From positions 496,001 to 560,000 of the forward strand of contig NZ_JADQDK010000001.1 of assembly GCF_019263705.2 (NCBI RefSeq): a DNA stretch of 64,000 nucleotides. The letters are read 5' to 3'. Position 1 is the stretch's first letter. Every line of letters begins with the position of its first letter. Below, piece after piece: positions 43,737 through 52,831 of the stretch. This DNA is from Pseudonocardia abyssalis (GTDB taxonomy: Bacteria; Actinomycetota; Actinomycetes; Mycobacteriales; Pseudonocardiaceae). The notes under the pieces are model-generated. The model made no database searches. It was given only the letters and a program-made list of their open reading frames with translations, and was not told the DNA's origin. The position numbers and the translations under genes are program-made.

Positions 43737-45575
43737 TCAGTCGACTGACACCCCGGCTGCGGCGGCGAGGGCCGCGAGGTCGTGATCGAGGACGGCCGCT
43801 GCCATCTGGAGGTGCCACTGGCCGTCGCTGCGCTGCAGAGCGGCGAGCTGGATCAGGCCGGTGGGGCCGGTGGCGGGAAGGGCGAGGTGGCCGAGAGGTT
43901 GACCGGTGTCGAGGTCGATCAGGTGCGCCGATCCGGGATCGCTGTGGTCGGCGGGGAGCTGAGCGACGACGAGGACCTCGGTGACGTCGGCGGGGATCTT
44001 GCGCGGGGTCAGGTGCAGCGTGGTCGCGGCACCGGTCTCGTCGGCGGCCAGGGTGACCGCGCCGCTGCCGTGGTCGGGCTGGCCGTAGAACACCATGTCG
44101 GCGTCGGTGCGGACCTCGCCGGCGTGGGTGAGCAGGAACGCGATCGGGTCGGCCTCGGTGTCGTCGTCGGTCCGCAGCACGAGCCGCAGGTGCGTCGTGG
44201 TCAGTGCGATCCGCTCGTCGGTGCGCAGGGCGGGGCCGTCGTGGTCCGCAGCGGGCGCGGGTGCTGCCGGGGGCTCGGGCGCGGTGGCCGGTGGCGGTGG
44301 TGTGGGCGTCGGCGGGGCGGGCGCGGCGGTCGTGGTCGCGCCGCTGGCGCGCCACTCCAGGGCGTCGACGGATTCCGTGTACTCGAGCAGATGGCTGCCG
44401 GCGGCGCGGGTGAGGAGGTCACGGACCTCGGCGGGGGTGGTGTGGAAGAACTCGCGGTGCTGGTTGACCTTGTTCAGGCGGCGCTCGGCGAGGTCGGCGT
44501 GCAGGCGCCCTTCGAGGCCGACGGCGTCGTCGCTGAAGACGAGGGCATGGACGTCGAAGCGGAACGGGACGGAGGCGTCGCCGAGCTCGCGGACGCGGTC
44601 CATGGGGTCCAGACGGCGGGTCATGCCGATCTTGACCACGTGGTCGCCGAACGAGCCGATGTTGCTGATGACGTAGACGTAGCCGGCCCGGGTGTTCGCC
44701 GCGCGAGCCTCGACCGCGGCGATGTCGGTGCCGAGCCGTTCGAGCTGGGCCCGCAGCTCGGTGACGGCGGCGGGGTCGGCCGAGGGCAGAGCGAGCAGGC
44801 GGTCGTAGGCGGTGCGGTAGTGGGCCTGCTCCTTGAGCAGCTTCTCGCGCTGCCGCTCGAACTCGCGGCGAGCGCGTTCCTCCTCGCGGGCGGCCTCCTT
44901 CTCGGCGCGGATGCGTTCGCGTTCGGCCTCGACCATGGCGAGGTGGTCGGCGGTCAGCTCGATCTCCGTGGTCCGCAGCGCGTGGTACCTGCGGCTGACC
45001 GCGATGGACATGGTGGCGCCGAGCTTGGCGATGGTGCGCTGGGTCTTGTCCAGGCGCTGGCAGACGCTGGCCAGGGTGTGCGGGCGGACGGTGCGCACGC
45101 AGTTGTCGGCCTCGGCGTTGTAGGCGCGCAGCATGAGGGTGGAGAAGTCCTTGACCATCTTCGCGCCCTGCTGGCGTGATCCGTTGACCTGCCAGTCGAC
45201 GCTGCCGGTGACCGCGTGCCGGGCGGTGACCTCGGCCTTGATGTCGGCGCGGAGCCGCTGGAGGCGGTCCTTGTAGGCGACGGAGTTCTCCAGCGGGTGG
45301 GTGAACTCGTAGACCCCGGCGGACTGCAGCAGTTCTTGGTCGCGCGTCTCGATCAGCAGCGATCGGAGCTGACCCAGCTCCAGTTCGGCGTCGGTGACGC
45401 GGCGGCGGGCGGCGTGCTCCTCGGCGAGGACCTGGGCGAGCTGCTGCTCCGCGGCCTGGCGGCGGGCGGCTCGCTCGACGTGGTCCATGGCGCCGAGCTC
45501 GGCGAGCGTCGTGTGGGCACGGGCGAGCTCGACCTCCAGGTCCGCAGCGCGCCGTCGTCCCCCGAAGATCGCCAT
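43737..45575 (-). CDS. DUF4041-GIY-YIG (T5orf172)-TerD triple fusion
   Basis: A 612-residue protein. After MAIFGGRRRAADLE comes a long coiled coil containing DUF4041 (VDWQVNGSRQQGAKMVKDFS, then LMLRAYNAEADNCV), then EKEAAREEERARREFERQRE. Residues about 300-395 are a T5orf172/Mug113 GIY-YIG-like domain (GYVYVISNIGSFGDHVVKIG, then LHADLAERRLNKVNQHREFF). After an Ala/Pro linker, residues about 455-612 are a TerD-like domain (GEVRTDADMVFYGQPDHGSG). DUF4041-T5orf172 pairs occur in phage and islands; a TerD fusion is unusual to me. GAGGGGG precedes ATG 45575. Confidence 0.85.
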   Translation of the reverse strand: MAIFGGRRRAADLEVELARAHTTLAELGAMDHVERAARRQAAEQQLAQVLAEEHAARRRVTDAELELGQLRSLLIETRDQELLQSAGVYEFTHPLENSVAYKDRLQRLRADIKAEVTARHAVTGSVDWQVNGSRQQGAKMVKDFSTLMLRAYNAEADNCVRTVRPHTLASVCQRLDKTQRTIAKLGATMSIAVSRRYHALRTTEIELTADHLAMVEAERERIRAEKEAAREEERARREFERQREKLLKEQAHYRTAYDRLLALPSADPAAVTELRAQLERLGTDIAAVEARAANTRAGYVYVISNIGSFGDHVVKIGMTRRLDPMDRVRELGDASVPFRFDVHALVFSDDAVGLEGRLHADLAERRLNKVNQHREFFHTTPAEVRDLLTRAAGSHLLEYTESVDALEWRASGATTTAAPAPPTPTPPPPATAPEPPAAPAPAADHDGPALRTDERIALTTTHLRLVLRTDDDTEADPIAFLLTHAGEVRTDADMVFYGQPDHGSGAVTLAADETGAATTLHLTPRKIPADVTEVLVVAQLPADHSDPGSAHLIDLDTGQPLGHLALPATGPTGLIQLAALQRSDGQWHLQMAAAVLDHDLAALAAAAGVSVD

Positions 45576-45674
45576 ACCGTTCGTCCCCCTCGTACGACGG
45601 ATCGTGACCGTCCGTCCCCCTGCCATCGCGCCCGTTGCTCAGGGCGTTTCACCTGTTGTGTCCGGAACCGGTGG

Positions 45675-45713
45675 GTGGTCGGGTCGTGGTCGCCCCGTGG
45701 TCCTCGTGTGGTC
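45675..45713 (+). repeat. GTGGTC iteron cluster III
   Basis: Four GTGGTC units start at 45675, 45686, 45697 and 45708, all exactly 11 bp apart. They fill the gap between the integrase stop and the DUF4041 fusion start, where that gene's promoter should be. Confidence 0.7.
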
Positions 45714-45732
45714 GACAGGTTCCCGGCCGGCG

Positions 45733-47016
45733 TCAGCCCTGTGGACCGAAATAGCCGGGTGCGCGTCGTGGCCTCGTCGGGCCGGAGGGGTGTCGCGCGT
45801 GCGCGGCCGGGGCACCGCTCGTCGGCCTCCGCGGGGGGAGCGCTCGGAACGCGGTGTCGATGATGTCGCGGGTGCGGGTGTCGCTCTGGGGGAGCAGGTG
45901 GGTGTAGGTGCGCAGGGTGAACCCGGGGTCGGCGTGGCCGAGGCGCTCGCTGACGGTCTTGATGGATTCGCCGCCGTCGAGCAGGACGCTGGCGTAGTAG
46001 TGGCGCAGGGAGTGGCAGCCGTTCTCGCGGGTGGGCGCGATGCCGGCGGCGGTGAGGGCGGGTTTCCAGATCTTGGCGTTGAAGTAGTGCCGGTTGACCG
46101 GCTTGCGCTCGCGGGTGGTGAGGATCAGCTCGGCGGTGGTGGGCTTGCCCTCGGTCCCGTCCCAGCCGAGGGTGACCGAGCGGGCGGGAAACCGTGCGAG
46201 GTGCTCGGCCAGTGCGTCGCGCATGGAGTCGGGCAGAGGGACGGTGCGGATCTTGCGGCCCTTGGGCAGGGCGAAGTAGGGCTGGTTGCCGGGGGTGAGC
46301 TTGATCTGGCGCCGGACCTGGAGGCTGCGCCGATCGAGGTCGATGTCGGCGGCGGACAGCGCGAGCATCTCGCCCTGGCGTAGGCCGGTGCCGGCGGCGA
46401 GCAGCGCGAGGATGGCGTAGCGGTCGGGCAGGGCTCGGTGGACCTCGGTGACCTGCCGGGCGGTCCACGGCACGATCTGCTGCGGGTCGGCGACGGGCTT
46501 GCGCACGGTGCGGTTGGCGCACGGGTTCTTGGCCAGGATGTCGTCGGCGACCGCGGCGGTGAAGATCTGGGAGACGTTCGCGAACAGGGTGCGCTGGTAA
46601 CTGAGCGAGACGGTGAGGCCGCGCAGCCAGCTGCGGATGTGCGAGGGCGTGATCACCTGCAACGCCAGGTTCCCGAGCTTCGGGTAGACGTGCAGCTGCA
46701 GCCGGGCACGGACCTGGTAGGCGGTGTTGGGGTCGGCGAACTGGCCCAGGCGCCACTGCTCGGCGTAATCGCGGAAGGCGATCTCGCCGGCGCGGGGGTC
46801 GATGTAGGTGCGGCGGGCGAGCTCGGTGTCGAGGCGGGCCGCGGCCTGCTCGGCGTCGCTCTTCCTGTCGAAGAACTGCTTGCGGTCCTCGCCGGCGTGG
46901 TCGCGCCAGCGCACGATCCACCGCTTGCCCAACCCGTGCCGCGGTGTCTTATGGCGGCGGGTGGTGCCGTCGAGTTGGCGTCGCTCGACGTACCAGGCGT
47001 CGTTGACGTGGGCCAT
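45733..47016 (-). CDS. tyrosine recombinase (integrase) 1
   Basis: A 427-residue site-specific recombinase. Residues about 60-150 form the SAM-like core-binding domain (RDYAEQWRLGQFADPNTAYQ). The catalytic residues are Arg in GTGLRQGEML, the HxxR in CHSLRHYYAS, His in LGHADPGF and Tyr in LRTYTHLLP. An extra Pro/Arg-rich tail follows. It is a close paralogue of the integrase at 47716. The excisionase gene lies 3 bp upstream. It probably moved the segment to its left. Confidence 0.93.
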   Translation of the reverse strand: MAHVNDAWYVERRQLDGTTRRHKTPRHGLGKRWIVRWRDHAGEDRKQFFDRKSDAEQAAARLDTELARRTYIDPRAGEIAFRDYAEQWRLGQFADPNTAYQVRARLQLHVYPKLGNLALQVITPSHIRSWLRGLTVSLSYQRTLFANVSQIFTAAVADDILAKNPCANRTVRKPVADPQQIVPWTARQVTEVHRALPDRYAILALLAAGTGLRQGEMLALSAADIDLDRRSLQVRRQIKLTPGNQPYFALPKGRKIRTVPLPDSMRDALAEHLARFPARSVTLGWDGTEGKPTTAELILTTRERKPVNRHYFNAKIWKPALTAAGIAPTRENGCHSLRHYYASVLLDGGESIKTVSERLGHADPGFTLRTYTHLLPQSDTRTRDIIDTAFRALPPRRPTSGAPAAHARHPSGPTRPRRAPGYFGPQG

Positions 47017-47019
47017 AGG

Positions 47020-47211
47020 TCAGGCGGCGCCGTCGGACTGCTCGGTGAACCAGCGCCGGACCTCGGCGGGGTCGTAACGGACGTAGCGCCCGACGCGGCG
47101 CCCGGGCGGGCCGTAGTGGTGGTGGCGCCACTGGTAGAGCGTGGCGACGGGGATCTGCAGGTACTGCGCCACCTCGGGGATGCCCCAGAGCGGCTCGGGC
47201 TGGTCGTCCAC
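47020..47211 (-). CDS. excisionase-like helix-turn-helix protein 1
   Basis: A 63-residue MerR/AlpA-type winged helix (LWGIPEVAQYLQIPVATLYQ, then GRRVGRYVRYDPAEVRRWF). This small HTH class accompanies actinobacterial integrases and acts as excisionase or regulator. It is separated from the integrase by 3 bp. Its promoter region contains iteron cluster IV, making it one candidate to bind the iterons. Confidence 0.88.
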   Translation of the reverse strand: MDDQPEPLWGIPEVAQYLQIPVATLYQWRHHHYGPPGRRVGRYVRYDPAEVRRWFTEQSDGAA

Positions 47212-47274
47212 GGCAGGCCTCCGATCGAGGGATCGCGATGCCTGTCAACGCTGCGGCGGGCGATCGGTCGAGGC

Positions 47275-47334
47275 GTGGCTGCGTCGTGCTCGGTGTGGTC
47301 GGGGGCGTGGTCAGGTCGTGGTCGGGCCGTGCTG
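47275..47334 (+). repeat. GTGGTC iteron cluster IV
   Basis: GTGGTC or one-mismatch units start at 47275, 47286, 47295, 47307, 47318 and 47329, with mostly 11-bp steps. They lie upstream of excisionase 1. The first part (GTGGCTGCGT) recurs upstream of excisionase 2. Confidence 0.6.
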
Positions 47335-47440
47335 GTTGTGGAGGATCGACAAGTCGGTCGTGCACGCCCCGGTTGGCCATCGAAGACGCCGCTCTGACGA
47401 TTCGTTCGTCGAACCGGACTTTCGAAGATCATCGGACCCT

Positions 47441-47570
47441 TTAGGGCGCACGGGCATGATCGAGCTCTATCGGCCCGCATTGCGCGCTGTCCTGAGCGTG
47501 CAGGTCACAGCGTTGCGAGATGCCGGAAGACGATCTTCGTTTGGGGCGCACCTGGGGCGCACGAGCACGA
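47441..47570 (-). pseudogene. integrase C-terminal tail remnant
   Basis: The minus strand reads RARAPQVRPKRRSSSGISQR, close to the tail remnant at 23266 (ARAPQMRPKRP). At the DNA level TTTGGGGCGCAYCTGGGGCG is shared by the two places (47540 and 23329). It has no catalytic part. The rest of 47,335-47,566 holds nothing else I can name. Confidence 0.35.
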
Positions 47571-47634
47571 GAAACGGCGGTTGACGCCGGCAAACGTCGA
47601 GAGACGTCTTGCCTGGTCAACCGCCGTTTCGGGC
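47570..47634 (+). repeat. 65-bp hairpin repeat, copy 3 (possible attachment site)
   Basis: It begins GAGCACGAGAAACGGCGG, has GAGAGACGTCTTGCC in the centre and ends GGTCAACCGCCGTTTCGG. The arms AAACGGCGGTTGAC and its complement pair over 14 bp. It lies between the two integrase units and is in direct orientation to copies 1 and 2. Confidence 0.72.
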
Positions 47635-47715
47635 CAGACCCGGAGGTCAGGAAAACGCCTCGATCAGACGTCGTAGTAGAGCGAGACGTAGTGCGCTGAC
47701 CTGCATGAATGAACA

Positions 47716-48951
47716 TCATCTCGAAGATCGTGGCACATCTGTGGCACATGGGCGCGACCCGGGACGCCGGGGGAGCGCCGGCAGCGCCGCTTCGATGATG
47801 TCCTTCGTTCGGCTCTCGCTGCTCGGAAGGAGGTGGGTGTAGGTACGCAGGGTGAAGGCCGGGTCGGCGTGGCCGAGGCGTTCGCTGACCGTCTTGATGG
47901 ACTCGCCACCGTCGAGCAGGACGCTCGCGTAGTAGTGCCGAAGCGCGTGACAGCCGTTGTCCCGCGTCGGCGGGACTCCGGCCACCACGAGGGCCGGCTT
48001 CCAGATCTTCGCGTTGAAGTAGTGCCGGTTCACCGGCGTGGACTCCCGACTGGTGAGCATCAGCGAGACGGTGAGCGGGTCTCCGTCTGGACGGTCCCAC
48101 GGCAACGTCAGCGTCTGGGCGGGTAGGTCGGTCAGGTGATCGAGGACGGCGTCGATCACCGATGGGGGAACGGGAACGGACCGGGTCTTCCGGCCCTTCG
48201 GTGGGGCGAGGTAGGGCTGGTTGCCGGCCGTGAGCTTGACCTGCCGTCGGACGTGGACTGTCCCCTGCCGGGTGTCGATGTCGTCGGGGGTGAGACCCAG
48301 GATCTCGCCTTGCCGCAAGCCTGCGCCTGCGGCGAGGGTGGCGAGGACGGCGTACCGGGCGGGAAGGGCATCGCGGACGCCGGCCACCCACTGGGCAGGC
48401 CACGGGGTGATCGGGCGCGGGTCGGGGACCGGTTTGCGGACGGTGCCGGACCGGCAGGGGTTCTTGGCGATGAGGTCGTCCGCAATGGCGGCGCCGAAGA
48501 CCTGGGAGACGTTCGCGAAGATCGTGCGCTGGTAGCTGCGCGCCATCCGCAGGCCGCTCGTCCACTGGCGGATGACCGACGGGGTGATGGTGCGCAGCGG
48601 CAGATGCCCGAACGTCGGGTACACGTGGAGCCGGAACCTGATTCCGACCTGGTAGGTGGTCCCGGGATCGGAGAACTGCGACTGTCGCCACTGCTCCGCG
48701 TAGTCGCGGAAGCGGATCATGCCGGCGTCCGGGTCGAGGTAGGTCCCTCGTGCCAGTTCGGTCTCGATCTCGGCCGCGGCGCGTTCGGCGTCTGCCTTGC
48801 GAACGAAGGACTTCTTCCGTGGTGTGCCCGCGTCGTCGCGCCATCGGACCAGCCACCGGGACCCGACACCGTGGCGCGAGGTGGGGACCTTCTGCGTGGT
48901 CCCGTCCGGCCGCTTGATCTGCGTGTACCAGTTGTCGTCGACGGTGGCCAT
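47716..48951 (-). CDS. tyrosine recombinase (integrase) 2
   Basis: A 411-residue paralogue of integrase 1, very similar throughout. The active-site set is complete (GAGLRQGEIL, CHALRHYYAS, LGHADPAF, LRTYTHLLP). Its last residues diverge; a tail resembling other integrases (HVPQMCHDLRDDVHSC) is found in another frame running to 47664, so a 3'-terminal frameshift is possible. It sits 82 bp from hairpin copy 3, consistent with an integrase beside its attachment site, and heads the right-hand segment. Confidence 0.92.
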   Translation of the reverse strand: MATVDDNWYTQIKRPDGTTQKVPTSRHGVGSRWLVRWRDDAGTPRKKSFVRKADAERAAAEIETELARGTYLDPDAGMIRFRDYAEQWRQSQFSDPGTTYQVGIRFRLHVYPTFGHLPLRTITPSVIRQWTSGLRMARSYQRTIFANVSQVFGAAIADDLIAKNPCRSGTVRKPVPDPRPITPWPAQWVAGVRDALPARYAVLATLAAGAGLRQGEILGLTPDDIDTRQGTVHVRRQVKLTAGNQPYLAPPKGRKTRSVPVPPSVIDAVLDHLTDLPAQTLTLPWDRPDGDPLTVSLMLTSRESTPVNRHYFNAKIWKPALVVAGVPPTRDNGCHALRHYYASVLLDGGESIKTVSERLGHADPAFTLRTYTHLLPSSESRTKDIIEAALPALPRRPGSRPCATDVPRSSR

Positions 48952-49019
48952 CGGCTACCCGAGGTGCGTCGGCTGGTGACCTCGCCGGCACCTGCCGCTT
49001 GACGCCGCGGCGGCGGAGA

Positions 49020-49211
49020 TCATGTGACTGTCTCGCTCTGGTCGCTGAACCATCTGCGGACGTCGTCGGGGTCGTAGCGGATGTAGCGGCCGACACGGCG
49101 GCCCCGGGGTCCGTACGCGCGGTGCCGCCACTGGTAGAGGGTGGCGACGGGAACGCCGAGGTAGGTGGCGACCTCGTGAACGCCCCACAGCTGGTGCGGC
49201 TTACTCTCCAT
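49020..49211 (-). CDS. excisionase-like helix-turn-helix protein 2
   Basis: A 63-residue paralogue of the protein at 47020 (LWGVHEVATYLGVPVATLYQ, then GRRVGRYIRYDPDDVRRWF). It lies 68 bp upstream of integrase 2. The pairing repeats the xis-int order of the first unit. Confidence 0.88.
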   Translation of the reverse strand: MESKPHQLWGVHEVATYLGVPVATLYQWRHRAYGPRGRRVGRYIRYDPDDVRRWFSDQSETVT

Positions 49212-50112
<901 letters not shown>

Positions 50113-50178
50113 TCAACGCCTCCGGGTCTCACTCCGGGTTGTTCTGAGGCTGTGACCGATGGCAGAGCTGTGTTTTGC

Positions 50179-50198
50179 GGATACCCCCCTGAGTATCC
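50179..50198. promoter_or_regulatory. CsoR/CstR-type operator 2
   Basis: GGATAC-CCCCCTGA-GTATCC is a perfect 6-bp inverted repeat with N8. It lies 21 bp before the rhodanese start and matches operator 1 in spacing. Confidence 0.6.
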
Positions 50199-50219
50199 CT
50201 GATGAGGAGGTGATGCGTC

Positions 50220-50534
50220 GTGCAGATGCGCGAGGTTGATGTGGAGCTGTTCGCGACGGGACGTCGCAGCGATGTGGCCGTGGTGGATGTGCGCTCCGCC
50301 GAGGAGTTCGCGGCCGGTCACGTGCCCGGCGCGGTGAACGTGCCGCTAGAGCGGGTGATCACCGACCCGGGCCGCTACGCCGGACAGGAGCTGTACGTGA
50401 TCTGCCAGTCCGGTGGCCGCAGTGCCAAGGCGGCCGAGGCGCTGACCGCGGCCGGGGCGCGACCGGTGTCGGTGGGCGGCGGGACCGCCGGCTGGATCAG
50501 CTCCGGGCGCCCGGTGGACACCGGCGCCCGATGA
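50220..50534 (+). CDS. single-domain rhodanese sulfurtransferase
   Basis: A 104-residue rhodanese. The active-site loop is CQSGGR (VICQSGGRSAKAAEAL), with the acidic VVDVRSAEEFAAGHVPGAVN before it. It moves sulfane sulfur between persulfides and acceptors. AGGAGGTG lies upstream. It is the first structural gene after operator 2 and 46 bp before the dioxygenase-rhodanese gene, as in cst-type operons. Confidence 0.9.
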   Translation: MQMREVDVELFATGRRSDVAVVDVRSAEEFAAGHVPGAVNVPLERVITDPGRYAGQELYVICQSGGRSAKAAEALTAAGARPVSVGGGTAGWISSGRPVDTGAR

Positions 50535-50580
50535 GCGCCCGACCGACCTGGCCGAACCGACGAGACGAAGGAGATCTGTT

Positions 50581-51966
50581 GTGATCGACGTCGAAGTGAT
50601 CGAGACATCCTCGCTGGGTGACCGCAGCTATCTGGCCTCCGATGGTGAGGTGGCGGTGGTGGTCGACCCGCAGCGCGACGTGGACCGGGTCCTGGCATTG
50701 GCCGGGCGGCTCGGGGTGCGGATCACCCATGTCGTGGAGACCCATGTGCACAACGACTATGTCTCCGGTGGTCTGGAGCTCGCGCGTCTCACCGGAGCGG
50801 CATATGTGATGTCGGCGCAGGACGACCTGGCGTTCGAACGCACGAGCGTAGTCGACGGTGACGTGTTGGAGGCCTCGCCGCGGCTGCGGTTGCGGGTGCT
50901 GGGCACCCCGGGGCACACCTTCCACCACCTGTCCTACGTGTTGGAGGGCGCGGACGGACCGCAGGGGGTGTTCACCGGCGGGTCGCTGCTCTACGGCACT
51001 ACCGGGCGCACCGACCTGCTCGGCGACGAGCACGCGCAGACCCTGGCCCGCGCCCAGCACGCTTCGGCCGCGTCGATGGCCGAGGAGCTACCTGACGGGG
51101 CGCAGGTGTGGCCGACCCACGGGTTCGGCAGCTTCTGTACCGCCAGCCCCGCGTCCGGGAACGACTCCACGGTCGGCAACGAGAGGGAGGTCAACCCGGT
51201 GTTGCGGCTGGCGCGCGACGAGTTCGTTCGCGAGACGCTGTCCGGGTTGGGTGCCTACCCCGCCTATTACGCGCACATGGGCGCGCTGAACAGCGCCGGC
51301 CCGGCTCCGGTGGACCTGCGCCCGCCGATGACGGCCGACCCGGCCGAGTTGGCGCGCCGGCTGGACGACGGGGAGTGGGTGGTCGACCTGCGCAACCGCA
51401 AGGCCTACCTCGACTCGCACCTCACCGGGACGGTGAGCCTGGGCCTGGACGGGCCGATGGCGACCTGGTTGGGTTGGATGGCGCCTCACGACGCACCGAT
51501 CACCCTGCTCGGCGAGGACCGGGCGCAGGTCGCGCAGGCGCAGCGGGAGTTGGTCCGCATCGGCGTCGATCACGTCGTCGCGGCGGCCACAGGCGAGCCC
51601 GGGGAGCTGGCCGAAGACGCCGGGCGGCTGGCCGGGCTGCCGAGCGCGAGTTTCGCCGACCTGGCCGCGGAGCTGTCCGGGGGGCGGGTCGCGGATCTGC
51701 CGCCCGCGCAGGTGGTCCTCGACGTCCGGCTGGCTACCGAGTGGGACGCCTCGCACGTGCGCGGCGCGGTGCACGTCCCGTTGCCGGAGCTGGACGGCCG
51801 GCTCGCCGAGGTGCCTGACGGTGCGGTGTGGGTGCACTGCGGCAGTGGCTACCGCGCCACCGCGGCCGCATCGTTGCTCGCGCGCGCCGGGCGGACGGTG
51901 GTGGTTGTTGACGACATGTTCGGCGACGCTGCCGATGTTGGTGTCGCGCTGACCACCACCGCGTGA
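50581..51966 (+). CDS. persulfide dioxygenase-rhodanese fusion (CstB-like)
   Basis: A 461-residue protein. Residues about 1-240 form an ETHE1-type metallo-beta-lactamase fold: THVHNDYVSGG (with Tyr where many have His after Asp), GTPGHTFHHLS, FTGGSLLYGTTGRTDLL and WPTHGFGSF. It oxidises persulfide to sulfite and thiol, with Fe(II). Two rhodanese domains follow. The first (residues about 255-350) lacks the Cys loop; the second has CGSGYRA near residue 420. This matches the CstB plan. GAAGGAG precedes the GTG. Confidence 0.9.
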   Translation: MIDVEVIETSSLGDRSYLASDGEVAVVVDPQRDVDRVLALAGRLGVRITHVVETHVHNDYVSGGLELARLTGAAYVMSAQDDLAFERTSVVDGDVLEASPRLRLRVLGTPGHTFHHLSYVLEGADGPQGVFTGGSLLYGTTGRTDLLGDEHAQTLARAQHASAASMAEELPDGAQVWPTHGFGSFCTASPASGNDSTVGNEREVNPVLRLARDEFVRETLSGLGAYPAYYAHMGALNSAGPAPVDLRPPMTADPAELARRLDDGEWVVDLRNRKAYLDSHLTGTVSLGLDGPMATWLGWMAPHDAPITLLGEDRAQVAQAQRELVRIGVDHVVAAATGEPGELAEDAGRLAGLPSASFADLAAELSGGRVADLPPAQVVLDVRLATEWDASHVRGAVHVPLPELDGRLAEVPDGAVWVHCGSGYRATAAASLLARAGRTVVVVDDMFGDAADVGVALTTTA

Positions 51967-52000
51967 CCGGGACCCGGCTCCGAAGCCCGAGGCAGGAGTC

Positions 52001-52793
52001 ATGATCCTCGCTGGCGTGTTCGGGCTGGTCATCGGCGCCGCACTCGGGCTGCTCGGTGCCGGTGGGTCGATCCTGGCCGTCCCGGCCCTGGTCTACGGGG
52101 TCGGCCAGCCGGTGGAGGCCGCGCTGTTCGGGTCGCTGCTGGTGGTGGCCGTCTCGGCGGCGGGCGGGCTGGCGGTGCGGCTGCGGTCCGGGGTGATCCG
52201 GTGGCCGGTGGCGCTGGTGTTCGGCGCCGCCGGAGTTCCCACCGCCTTCGCGGGTACCGCCCTCGGCCGCCTGATCGCCGATCGATGGCTGCTGGTGGCG
52301 TTCTCGGCGCTGATGGTCATGGTCGCGGTCCGGATGCTGCGCGGGAACCCCGAGGAGGCGACCGGCGGCGCGTGCCGAATCCGCGACGGGCGGGTCGACT
52401 GGCGCAGCTGCTTACCCAAGGCGCTCGCCGCCGGCGCCGGGGTCGGGGTGCTGACCGGCCTGTTCGGCGTGGGTGGCGGGTTCATCATCGTGCCCGCCCT
52501 GACTGCTACTCGGGCTGACCGCCGCCGAGGCCATCGCCACCTCGCTGGCGATCGTCACGATCACCTCGCTGGCCGGGCTGTCCGCGCACGCCGCCGCCGC
52601 CGCGACCGTGGACTACGGCGTGATCGCCGTATTCGCCGGCACTGCCCTGCTCGCGTCCCTGGCCGCCGGGCGCGTGGCGAACCGGCTCCCGGCCGCAGCG
52701 CTGCGGCGCGGGTTCGCCTACCTCATCCTGGCCGTGGCGGTCGGCGTCGCCGCCGCCGCGCTTCTCGCACCGGCCGCACTGAGCAGCGGCTGA
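52001..52793 (+). pseudogene. TauE/SafE sulfite exporter, frameshifted
   Basis: The first 168 codons encode TauE/SafE-type helices (GAALGLLGAGGSILAVPALV, then GLFGVGGGFIIVPAL). At 52502 one extra base in CCCTGACTGCTAC breaks the frame. Removing it restores LLLGLTAAEAIATSLAIVTI and, in the frame ending at 52793, AGRVANRLPAAALRRGFAYL. The gene would export sulfite made by the CstB-like enzyme. Either the strain has lost the exporter or the base is a sequencing error. Confidence 0.85.
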
Positions 52794-52831
52794 AGCACAC
52801 GACCGACAACTCGACGAATGGAACATTTGCA

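Noticed and set aside
41690..47334. GTGGTC clusters as a CRISPR array
   Set aside because: Units are 6 bp at 11-bp period with no spacers of 30-40 bp and no cas genes in the window.
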